Part shown: piece by piece, positions 51,985 through 59,445 of the stretch
Position numbering within the stretch: position 1 is the first letter of the stretch
Layout: every line of letters starts with the position of its first letter
Source: SURF-21 sp964462595
GTDB lineage: Bacteria > Actinomycetota > Geothermincolia > Geothermincolales > RBG-13-55-18
Length of the DNA: 64,000 nucleotides
NCBI GenBank assembly: GCA_964462595.1
Contig: CAYWXM010000024.1
Coordinates: 124,001-188,000, forward strand
Direction: 5' to 3'
Position numbers and translations under genes: made by a program
The notes under the pieces: model-generated
Told to the model about the DNA's origin: nothing
What the model saw: only the letters and a program-made list of their open reading frames with translations
The model's database searches: none

Positions 51985-53420
51985 GCCGGCCTCACCCCCC
52001 GTAATTTTCTCCGCCCCTTCCACGCGTTTCTTATGTAATCCCTTGCCGTGACGCGGATGATGGAGAAAGCGGCCTTGAAGACGGCCCTTGCCATCTCCGG
52101 GTTGCGCGAGGCCGCCGCCGCGATACCTGAAGCCGTGCCCGCGGCCGCCTCGCCGAGGCGACGGGGGTCTATTTTCTTCAGGAAGCTGTCGACGGTTTCC
52201 TCCACCAAGAGCGGTTTCTCGCGCATCAGCAGGTTGTACGAATCGAGGGCGCTGTTTATCGACTCACCGATAGCATCCGGTTTAAACTTCCCCCCCACTT
52301 CAATGGAGGATAGAGCTTTCTTGAGCACGGAGCCGTAAAGCCCCGGGCTCTCGCTGCCGAGCCGGCCTCCAAGGGTCACGAGCGCTTGGATGGCGCGGCC
52401 CAGCTCCGCGACCTCGAAATCCTGCGCGAGGTTTTCGGCCATGCCTTTTATCGTCTGCGGCGGGAGCGAGCCCGCTTTCTCCAGGACGTTGCTGGCAGCC
52501 CTGAGGTAAGAATTGGCAAGGGATATGAAGCTGTCGGTGGTCCACAGCGTCAGCTCCTCGCTTCTGAAAGCGGTGTCCGCGAAGGCGCTGACGAGGGCTT
52601 CTCCCTCCTCTCCGATGGCCGCTATGGTCTCCGCCAGGACCTGCGGCTCGATACCTGGAAGCAGTCCCTCTCCTATATGCGCGAACACGGAACGGGACTC
52701 CATGCTGCCGTTTCCGAGCAGGAGATTGCCGCGATGCAGCCCCACCACCAAACGGCCGGCGCCGTTGATGATCTGAGCCAGGTCTCCCCAATGCAGGTCC
52801 TTGAGTATCTTGAATACGGCATAGGCCATAGCCTCGTTGGCCAGGTTAAGGCCCTCGAGGGTCTCTTTCAGCAATCGCAGGATGTCGTTGATCGTGGGTG
52901 CGAGGATGCTGAAAAGGTTCAAGAGGGCTATGGGCATTTTTTCCATTAAGCCGATCTCTTCTCGCAGAAAGCCGATGCGATCCCGTGCGCGGTACATGAT
53001 CGACTTCCTTAACTGCCCGAAGTCAAGGGTCTCCATCGCGCTGGCCGTTATACTCATCTTTCCGCTTGAATATAACTCCGGGTCCCTTTCGTAAAGCCGG
53101 ATAACCAGTCGGTTATAAGCGTTCATCGCTTCGCCTATGGCTTTGCCGTCGATCTGCGCCATAACCTGCGAGAGCAGCTCGGCGCTTTTCTCCTCGGGCA
53201 TGCTCTCCAGGGACGCCGCAAGGTCTTTGACCCCCTCGGCGAACGCGGCGATGAGGCGGGGGATGGACCTCAGCAACAACTCGGAGAACTCCCCATCCTC
53301 TCGGAACAACTCACCTGCCAGCTCCCGGGGATCGCTGGCGTTGACCCCCTGCAGCAGACGTGAAACGTTGTCCCTTACCTGCTCGGCCGTTAGAGGAGCG
53401 CCCCCCCTTTGCGCATCCAT
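51981..53420 (-). CDS. Large helical protein of unknown function, with internal repeats
   Basis: 479 residues from ATG 53420 (GAGAGG eight bases upstream). It is almost wholly alpha-helical by sequence, with no signal peptide, membrane segment or known motif. Two or three copies of a helical module are visible (around residues 55-115, 165-235 and a weaker one near 420): LL..IP.LI..., ...IDG...GEAMNAYNRLVIRL. The same module occurs in the two proteins at 53930-55361. It lies between two tiny gaps: ATGA overlap with the dehydratase subunit downstream and 14 bases from the small membrane gene upstream. Confidence 0.7.
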   Translation of the reverse strand: MDAQRGGAPLTAEQVRDNVSRLLQGVNASDPRELAGELFREDGEFSELLLRSIPRLIAAFAEGVKDLAASLESMPEEKSAELLSQVMAQIDGKAIGEAMNAYNRLVIRLYERDPELYSSGKMSITASAMETLDFGQLRKSIMYRARDRIGFLREEIGLMEKMPIALLNLFSILAPTINDILRLLKETLEGLNLANEAMAYAVFKILKDLHWGDLAQIINGAGRLVVGLHRGNLLLGNGSMESRSVFAHIGEGLLPGIEPQVLAETIAAIGEEGEALVSAFADTAFRSEELTLWTTDSFISLANSYLRAASNVLEKAGSLPPQTIKGMAENLAQDFEVAELGRAIQALVTLGGRLGSESPGLYGSVLKKALSSIEVGGKFKPDAIGESINSALDSYNLLMREKPLLVEETVDSFLKKIDPRRLGEAAAGTASGIAAAASRNPEMARAVFKAAFSIIRVTARDYIRNAWKGRRKLRGVRPA

Positions 53421-53433
53421 CGATATCACCTCT

Positions 53434-53883
53434 CTATCCCTCGCGCCCCGCGGCGCTGATCTCCCTGCTGAATAACCCCGCCTTCCAGGGGATGGCCCGT
53501 GCCAGCAGCACTATGTAGAGCACGAAAAACCAGAAAATGAAGTGCATGCCCCAGGAGGAGGGGTCCTTTTTACGCCAGAGATTGGCGATGAGCGCGCAGG
53601 TAGCGGTCTTGTACATGATCTGGGCGTAGAGAACGGGCAGGACATCCTCGTGCCTGGACTCGTCCGCGAGCGCGGCCGCCGAGAGCGCGCCCACGGACAT
53701 CACGATGGATCCGTAGATGCCCATCATCACCGGGTCGTTGTAGGGCCACTTAAGCACCTTGCGGGTGAATCTCTGCGCGAAGACCATGGGGGGTCCCATG
53801 CTGAAACACATCGTGGCGTTGTACTTGTACATGAACCTCTGCCAGCGTTTCTTCTCCTCCAGGTAACTCGCGTTTGAAGTCAA
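53434..53883 (-). CDS. Small membrane protein of unknown function
   Basis: 149 residues, with three hydrophobic segments: near residues 50-70 (IYGSIVMSVGALSAAAL), 85-105 and 115-135 (FIFWFFVLYIVLLA). The N-terminus is basic and aromatic. It resembles no family I recognise. Its position in the middle of the operon suggests an anchor or electron-transfer partner for the acyl-CoA enzymes, but this is inference only. Confidence 0.7.
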   Translation of the reverse strand: MTSNASYLEEKKRWQRFMYKYNATMCFSMGPPMVFAQRFTRKVLKWPYNDPVMMGIYGSIVMSVGALSAAALADESRHEDVLPVLYAQIMYKTATCALIANLWRKKDPSSWGMHFIFWFFVLYIVLLARAIPWKAGLFSREISAAGREG

Positions 53884-53929
53884 GGCGCACCTCCGTTGGT
53901 CTTTTTATCCTGCCCCGGGCCGACTATGG

Positions 53930-54610
53930 TCAATACCCCCGCGCTTTCCTGATCACGATTCGCAGTACCAGCAGTCCCGCGAACCCCGCAGCCGCGGCCA
54001 GTGCCGCCCTGGGCGCTTTGCCTCCGCCTTCTTTCCCGGGCCGCGCGGCCGTTACCGCCAGCAGGCCGATGCGCCGCATTGACCTGGCCAGGGCCGCAGT
54101 ATCCAGCGCTTTGATGTCCCTGGACATGGAGCGGGCGATGTCCGCGCGGTTTTCGTCGAGCTTTGCCGTGAGCCGGTCCAGGCCGGCCAGGGCGTTGTTC
54201 AGGGCGCCGATCGCCGCCGCTCTCATCTCCTCGGGTGTCTTGCCCTCTCCTACAATTAGCCGCCTGATCAGCTGCCCGTAGACCTCCGGGAACTGCCCCA
54301 GCCTTTCCAGGTCGATGCCCGCCCCGACCTGGCCCAGGATATCCTTCATCAGGGGCTCGGGCAGGCCGTTGAGCTGCCTCCCCAGCTCCAGCAGGAGCTC
54401 CAGCAGCCAGTTGACGGCGTCAGGCAGGACGCCGAAAAGGCTCATGGATATTCCCGGGTCACCCCACAACAGGGTTTTCATGAGGCCCGGCGCGGCCTCC
54501 GGCCTGATGTCTTTCATCTGCATCAGGACCAGTTCCTTCAGGGCGGGCGTGGCCATCACCTCGCGCAGTACGCGCTCCGAGAGGCCGGGAACAGCATTGT
54601 TCTTTTCCAT
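53930..54610 (-). CDS. Helical module protein with C-terminal TM segment, paralogue of the neighbours
   Basis: 227 residues from ATG 54610 (GGGAG eight bases upstream). It has the shared module: PGLMKTLLWGDPGISMSLFG, VLPDAVNWLLELL, LPEPLMKDIL, GAGIDLERLGQFPEVYGQLIRRL. The C-terminal ~25 residues (AALAAAAGFAGLLVLRIVIRK) form a likely membrane anchor followed by a basic end. The rest is helical with many Ala, Leu and Arg. No known family. Confidence 0.7.
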   Translation of the reverse strand: MEKNNAVPGLSERVLREVMATPALKELVLMQMKDIRPEAAPGLMKTLLWGDPGISMSLFGVLPDAVNWLLELLLELGRQLNGLPEPLMKDILGQVGAGIDLERLGQFPEVYGQLIRRLIVGEGKTPEEMRAAAIGALNNALAGLDRLTAKLDENRADIARSMSRDIKALDTAALARSMRRIGLLAVTAARPGKEGGGKAPRAALAAAAGFAGLLVLRIVIRKARGY

Positions 54611-54623
54611 GCCCATCACTCCC

Positions 54624-55361
54624 TCACTCTTTCCCGGATTTCTTGGGCCCGGCGGGTTTCTTGGCCGTCGCACTCTTCTTCGCGGGCTTCTTCGCGGCGG
54701 TTGCGCCCTTGCCCCCAGGTGCCTGCAGCGCCGGCCCCAGCAATGGCATCAGGACGTTTTTCCCGAAATCGGGGTTTTCCCGTATGGCTTTGCCTGCAGC
54801 CTGTATGAAGGCATGGGTGGCGGAGCTCTTGTCTCCGGCTCTCTCGGCCACCCCCGCTATCCATGCCTCCAGGTGGCCGGTGAGCGCCTCTTTGCCTGCC
54901 GCCTCGGTATAAGCGCGCCCGAAGTCGTTCCCCAGTTCGGAGAGGCGCACGGCAAGCCCGCTGTCCTTTTCGGACAACTCCAAGGACAACACCATGCCCA
55001 TCAGGCCTCCGGCCGCCTCTCCCGCCGCGGCGCCGTCGATGCCCGCGAAGATCCTGTTCAGGAAATCCTGCAGCAGCAGGTGAGGCATGGCGTTCATCTG
55101 GTTCGCCATTTCGGCCAGGGCCTCGCTCGCCACGTTGATGAGGGCGGGCAGGCTCCCCATTATGGAGAGCAAAAGGCCCGGGTCCTGCCAGAAGAGGGTG
55201 CGCACCAGGCTCCTGGCTGATGGGGGGTCCAAGGCGTTCAGGATGGTAATGATCGTCTCCTTGAACTTGGGAGTGCGTATCAACTCGCGCAGGATGCGGT
55301 CCGCGGCGTCCACCAGTCCCTTGGTCTGGATCAACGCCTGGATATCCGTCTCCGTGGTCAT
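54624..55361 (-). CDS. Helical module protein with Lys/Ala/Pro-rich tail, paralogue of the neighbours
   Basis: 245 residues from ATG 55361 (the GTG at 55370 is less well placed). It shares the module with its neighbours: ARSLVRTLFWQDPGLLLSIMG, LPALINVASEALAEMANQM, MPHLLLQDFLNRIF, AGIDGAAAGEAAGGLMGMVL. The last ~35 residues are Lys/Ala/Pro-rich (AKKPAKKSATAKKPAG), like a disordered basic tail. It starts two bases after the acyl-CoA dehydrogenase stop region. No known family. Confidence 0.7.
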   Translation of the reverse strand: MTTETDIQALIQTKGLVDAADRILRELIRTPKFKETIITILNALDPPSARSLVRTLFWQDPGLLLSIMGSLPALINVASEALAEMANQMNAMPHLLLQDFLNRIFAGIDGAAAGEAAGGLMGMVLSLELSEKDSGLAVRLSELGNDFGRAYTEAAGKEALTGHLEAWIAGVAERAGDKSSATHAFIQAAGKAIRENPDFGKNVLMPLLGPALQAPGGKGATAAKKPAKKSATAKKPAGPKKSGKE

Positions 55362-55371
55362 CTTCACCACC

Positions 55372-56643
55372 TCACAGGGTTTCGCATTCGTAGAACCAGC
55401 GGGCTACTTCCATCTGGCTGAGCTGCTTTCCGCCCAGCCAGAGCTGCACCATCTTTATGTCACGCCAGTGCTTCTCGACGTCCCAATCGCGGTCGGATCC
55501 GAAGGACTCCATCAGGTTCATCACTTTGCCCACCGCGTCCAGGGTGCGGTCGGCGGCGAAGTAACGGTGGGCGCGAGCCTTGGCCACTACCTCGCTGCTC
55601 CAGCGGGGACCGTAGATGTCCGAGCGGTCGCACATGCGGGCGCACTGGTAACCGAGTATCCTTACCGCCTCTATGGTGGTGGCGAAATCGGCCAGCACCC
55701 CGGCCACGGCGTCGTTTTCCTTGAGCGGGCGTCCATGGTAGGTCTTGCGGCTCGTGAAATCGAGCAGCTTTTCGTAGATGTTGAGCATCACGCCCACGGC
55801 GAAGGCGATACTTCCCATGTTGCCCAGTGAGATGACCTCGCCGTAGTATCTGGCGTCGTCACCGGGCCCGCAGGCGCGGTACCACAGGGGCACGCGCACG
55901 TTCTCGAACCAGGTGTCCCCGTTCTTGTCCGCGGCCATGCCCGCCTTTTCGTAGGCGGTACCCTGGGTTACGCCGGGCAGGTCGCAGGGTACGAATATGC
56001 AGGCGATGTCGTTGGGGTCCGTGGAGCCGGGGTTGGTGGTGGCGACCACTAGCATGAGGTCGGCCACCCCGCCGGTGTTGGTCGGCCAGAGCTTGTGACC
56101 GTTGATCACCCACTCGTCGCCGTCACGCACTGCGGTGGTCTGGATGGTGCTGCCCTTCATGACGTCTATGTTCTCTATGTCCGCACCTCCCTGCGGCTCG
56201 GTCATGGCCATGCAGGAAAAGACGGCATCCTTGGTTTCGGTGAACATGGGAGCGAACTCCTGGCAGAGCCTGTAGTTCACGTGGGGCTCGCAGCATATCA
56301 TCACCAGGGGCCAGAACACGACCCCGAAGGCCACCGCCATGCCGGAGTCGGCGCGCGCGATCTCCTCGAACATGCGGAAACTGGCCACGGAGAGGTAATC
56401 GGAATGGCCGAGACCCCACCCTCCCAGGTCCTCGGGGAAGAGGATGCGCTGGATGCCGTACTCGCCCAGCAGCTTCTTGAAAGGCGGCAGGATCAGTTCG
56501 TGCTCCAAATAGTCCTCGTCGAACTCGCGGCGGTAGGGCATGACCTCCTTTTCCACCCAGGTCCTTATGATCTCCCCCACCTGCTCGCCCAGGGGAGTGA
56601 GGTACTCCAGGGGGCGGCTGAAATCATCGATAGTTCTCATCAT
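55372..56643 (-). CDS. Acyl-CoA dehydrogenase-family flavoprotein, atypical
   Basis: 423 residues. The family fold is clear: RILFPEDLGGWGLGHSDYL, CMAMTEPQGGADIEN, WVINGHKLWPTNTGG, ACIFVPCDLPGV and LMESFGSDRDWDVEKHWRD. FAD and acyl-CoA would bind in the cleft. The usual catalytic Glu near the C-terminus (IYEG-type loop) is replaced by QLWLGGKQ, and I find no Glu at the alternative helix position (GNMGSIAF). It may have a different reaction from alpha,beta-oxidation. ATG 56643 follows GGGAACGG; a further ATG is at 56640. Confidence 0.85.
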   Translation of the reverse strand: MMRTIDDFSRPLEYLTPLGEQVGEIIRTWVEKEVMPYRREFDEDYLEHELILPPFKKLLGEYGIQRILFPEDLGGWGLGHSDYLSVASFRMFEEIARADSGMAVAFGVVFWPLVMICCEPHVNYRLCQEFAPMFTETKDAVFSCMAMTEPQGGADIENIDVMKGSTIQTTAVRDGDEWVINGHKLWPTNTGGVADLMLVVATTNPGSTDPNDIACIFVPCDLPGVTQGTAYEKAGMAADKNGDTWFENVRVPLWYRACGPGDDARYYGEVISLGNMGSIAFAVGVMLNIYEKLLDFTSRKTYHGRPLKENDAVAGVLADFATTIEAVRILGYQCARMCDRSDIYGPRWSSEVVAKARAHRYFAADRTLDAVGKVMNLMESFGSDRDWDVEKHWRDIKMVQLWLGGKQLSQMEVARWFYECETL

Positions 56644-56655
56644 GATCACCGTTCC

Positions 56656-57891
56656 CTATAGCGTCTTGGCCTGGTAGAACCAGCGCGAGAAATCGTGTTT
56701 GGCCAGTTCGTACGCCCCGATATAGCACTGCACCGTCTTCGCGTCCCGCCAGTAACGCTCCAGCTGCCATTCCTTGGCGTAACCTGCGGATGCCATCAGC
56801 TCCATGGTGCGGTGGATGTCGTACTCCGCCGATATGTAGATCTGGTGGACGAGCATGAGCGCCGATGTGTAAACGGCCTGCGATCCGGCTCCCCCGTATG
56901 TATCTGGCTCGGCGAGGATGTCCGCGAGGTTGTAAGCGAGAAGACGGCCGATGGCGACGTCCTTGGCGATCTCTCCCATGAGCGCGCCGGTCAAGGGGTT
57001 CTCCTTGAAGATGTGGCCGCGCCCCTTGATGACCCTGTTCTCACCCCACTCCTTGATGATTCCGTACGTCGCGAAGAGGGCGCCTACACCGGCCGCAGCG
57101 AGGCCCAGGTAGTACCAGGAGAGAAGCCCCAGGTAACCCTCTTCGCCGCGCCAGGCGCAGTTTGTTTCCGGGACCTTTACACCGTTGAAGTCGACGTCGG
57201 CGTTGCGGCTTGCCGCGAGGCCGGTCTTCTTGAACTCCCTGCCCCGCTTGAGCCCGGTGGCGTCGCCTGGCACGAGGATGAAAGCGGGCTGTTCCTCGCC
57301 CTCCACGGCGCACCAGACCCCGAAGAGGTCGGCATCCACTCCAGAGCAGGTAGGCCTGACCCCCTTGCCGTCTAGTATCCATTCCCCGGCGCTTTTTCTC
57401 GCCTTTACCTGCAACCCCTTGCCCCTCCACTCCGGAGCCCCTTCTTCCTCGGAGAAGGCGGGCAGGACGAAGGAGACTATCACGGGCTTGTCCGTCTGGC
57501 AGAAGAGGGGCGCCATGGCCGCGCACTGCTCCTCCAGGTAGTTGTTCTCCATGGCCAGTGACGCCTGCAGGGCCAGGTTGTGAGCGGCCAGGAAGGCCAG
57601 CCCCGTATCCGCCCGGCCGATCTGCTCCAGGGCTGCCATTATGGTGTAGGAGGCGTTGGGCCCGTTATATTCCTCGCCCCCCAGTTTTTCCGGCCAGAAC
57701 ATCTTCTGCAGGCCGATATCCACCATCAGCTTGCCCAGGACCGGCTCGAGAAGGCCATCGTAGTCCTCTTTGAGTTCCAGCCTTTTGTCCACCACTTCCT
57801 TATCTACCAGGCTGTGCAGGCTCGTTGCCAGGTCTAGGTCTGACTCCTGCAGCCGGTTCCTGGGATAGGGAAACAAATCCAGATCGTTCAT
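56656..57891 (-). CDS. Acyl-CoA dehydrogenase-family flavoprotein, divergent
   Basis: 411 residues. Conserved elements are KMFWPEKLGGEEYNGPNASY, ADTGLAFLAAHNLALQ, WILDGKGVRPTCSG, FILVPGDATGLKRG and LERYWRDAKTVQCYIG. The C-terminal catalytic-Glu region reads QCYIGAYELAK, so the glutamate of the IYEG loop is missing, as in its neighbour. The two share about a quarter of residues by eye. It is the first gene of the cluster, with GGGGTAACCT before ATG 57891, and the promoter about 530 bases upstream. Confidence 0.83.
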   Translation of the reverse strand: MNDLDLFPYPRNRLQESDLDLATSLHSLVDKEVVDKRLELKEDYDGLLEPVLGKLMVDIGLQKMFWPEKLGGEEYNGPNASYTIMAALEQIGRADTGLAFLAAHNLALQASLAMENNYLEEQCAAMAPLFCQTDKPVIVSFVLPAFSEEEGAPEWRGKGLQVKARKSAGEWILDGKGVRPTCSGVDADLFGVWCAVEGEEQPAFILVPGDATGLKRGREFKKTGLAASRNADVDFNGVKVPETNCAWRGEEGYLGLLSWYYLGLAAAGVGALFATYGIIKEWGENRVIKGRGHIFKENPLTGALMGEIAKDVAIGRLLAYNLADILAEPDTYGGAGSQAVYTSALMLVHQIYISAEYDIHRTMELMASAGYAKEWQLERYWRDAKTVQCYIGAYELAKHDFSRWFYQAKTL

Positions 57892-58420
57892 AGGTTACCC
57901 CCTCGCTGTAAATGGTTTGGACCGTACGGGCTAAAGGCGTTGCCGTTTCCTCTACACCCCCTTACGCGATTCTTACGCTCGCTTGAGTAGAGAGTTTTCT
58001 CAGGCCGGATGAACCCATCGCCGCATCCCGGGAGGAGAATATACTCCATGTCAAGCCGATGCTTTCCTGCGTCTATGCAGCGGCTCATGCCTCATGCTTG
58101 CCCCGATCTCGCCACCCCGCCCTTGACGCCGATAAAGCAGTCCGTGGCTGAGTATGTATATGGAGGTAGAGTCATGCAGAGATGTGCCGGATTTCACAAA
58201 GCGAAAGAAATGACAGGCACACCTCATCCTTTCCCCCTCTCCGCCTGGCTGCCGGAACCGAGCAGGTATGGGGATTTGCCGTCGCCGATATCTGGGGTTA
58301 TTCGGTAACAGGGAAAACGGCATACCCCCGTGTCTCAAGTGTTGACGCAAAGATAAATATAAGCTTTTATGGTGTGAAATAGCTACGATGCAGGACTCGA
58401 AATGTGTTATGACTTAGGTT
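57892..58420 (-). other. Long 5' leader of the acyl-CoA cluster, or extra regulatory region
   Basis: Between the predicted promoter (58421-58449) and the first gene lie ~520 bases without a convincing gene; two short open frames lack coding character. It contains inverted repeats that could fold on a transcript: GCCGT/ACGGC enclosing CCGAT/ATTCGG at about 58278-58322. It may be a structured leader or simply non-coding. I found no match to a known riboswitch. Confidence 0.35.
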
Positions 58421-58449
58421 ATATTATGACCGTGGTCATTGCTTGTCAA
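58421..58449 (-). promoter_or_regulatory. Promoter with palindromic operator for the acyl-CoA cluster
   Basis: On the minus strand TTGACA (58449-58444), 17 bases, TAATAT (58426-58421). A near-perfect palindrome ATGACC-AC-GGTCAT (58439-58426) fills most of the spacer and touches the -10, placing a bound regulator in direct competition with RNA polymerase. The neighbouring TetR gene ends 14 bases upstream and is the obvious candidate repressor. Confidence 0.65.
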
Positions 58450-58462
58450 TACAAAAAGACAT

Positions 58463-59224
58463 TCAAACGTCTACAATCATCAAGCCGGATCCGTCTTGAA
58501 AAGGACAGGTGAAAGGCTCTCGTCCCGAGGAACATCCTGCAGACAATGCCGGTTTTTTCGCGCCCCTGCGGGAGGCGGCTGATACGGCCTTCGCTCCCGA
58601 CCTGGCGCCCTCGAGGAGCAGGTCGATCGATTGCTCGAAGAAACGGTCCAGGTCTTCGTGCTTCACTACGCCCGGCTCTTTTAACAGCGCGAGCTCGATC
58701 AGCCCCGTTGATGTCCTCCATGCCGTGAGGCTGAAGCCGTAAGGGTCCAGGTCCTGCCGGAAGATGCCGCGCTCGATGCCCTCCTCGACAAGGCCGCTTT
58801 CCAGCTCGAGCCAGTTCCTGATGATCGCGCTTATCTCCTCGATGGTGCTGCGGGAGAGGTTCTGCCTCACCTGCTCTAAGAAGGAGTCCCGGAGCACGCG
58901 GAATATCGCCGGCTTTTCCAGTGAATGTTTTATATACGCGACGTAGACGGCCTTGATGATATCCTCCAGCCCCCCGGCTCCATTGGCCGCCGCCTCCAGG
59001 TCTTCGCCGAATTCCGCGATGCCCTTGACGCAGACCGACAGGTACAGCTCTTCCTTGCTCTTGAAATAGAGGTAAATGGTGCCCTTGGAGAGTTCGACCC
59101 TCTCCGATATCTCCTGCATGGTGGTGCCCCTGAAACCCTTCTCCGAGAAAAGCGCCTCCGCCGCCTCTGCTATCTCTTCCCTCCTCCGCCGCTTCTCACG
59201 CTCTCTCCTCGAAATCGTGGACAT
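58463..59224 (-). CDS. TetR/AcrR-family transcriptional regulator
   Basis: 253 residues. The N-terminal helix-turn-helix is typical: EEIAEAAEALFSEKGFRG, TTMQEISERVELSKGTIYLYF and KSKEELYLSV. The ligand-binding C-terminal part is helical, followed by an unusual ~45-residue Lys/Ser/Gly-rich tail with two cysteines, making it longer than the ~200-residue norm. It probably controls the divergent-looking acyl-CoA cluster (same direction, operator 25 bases beyond its stop) and itself. Acyl-CoA-responsive TetRs are common; the ligand here is unknown. Confidence 0.88.
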   Translation of the reverse strand: MSTISRREREKRRRREEIAEAAEALFSEKGFRGTTMQEISERVELSKGTIYLYFKSKEELYLSVCVKGIAEFGEDLEAAANGAGGLEDIIKAVYVAYIKHSLEKPAIFRVLRDSFLEQVRQNLSRSTIEEISAIIRNWLELESGLVEEGIERGIFRQDLDPYGFSLTAWRTSTGLIELALLKEPGVVKHEDLDRFFEQSIDLLLEGARSGAKAVSAASRRGAKKPALSAGCSSGREPFTCPFQDGSGLMIVDV

Positions 59225-59317
59225 GGTTCCGGCTCCTTTTCATATGCCTGGTGAAAGTCAACGGCCCTGCTTTTTGGGTCAGCACGATTCCGGACGCGTT
59301 CATTTGCTGAACATAGT

Positions 59318-59347
59318 CATATAATAACGTTATTTTCGTGCAGTCAA
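59318..59347 (-). promoter_or_regulatory. tetR promoter with palindromic operator
   Basis: On the minus strand TTGACT (59347-59342), 18 bases, TATATG (59323-59318). The 12-base perfect palindrome AATAACGTTATT (59334-59323) lies in the spacer. It differs from the cluster operator ATGACC-AC-GGTCAT, so the same protein may not recognise both. Confidence 0.5.
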
Positions 59348-59445
59348 GAGGAAAGGGGCTGTAACCCAGGCGCCCAGATGCTTCAGGGTTATAAGGACGC
59401 CGCATAGCCGGCTCGGCCTGAGGGTTGAAGATACGGGACTTACCT

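Noticed and set aside
57892..58350. Short leftward open frames in the leader of the acyl-CoA cluster (58051-58350, 57888-58088)
   Set aside because: Arg/His/Pro-rich composition typical of non-coding GC-rich DNA and no Shine-Dalgarno.
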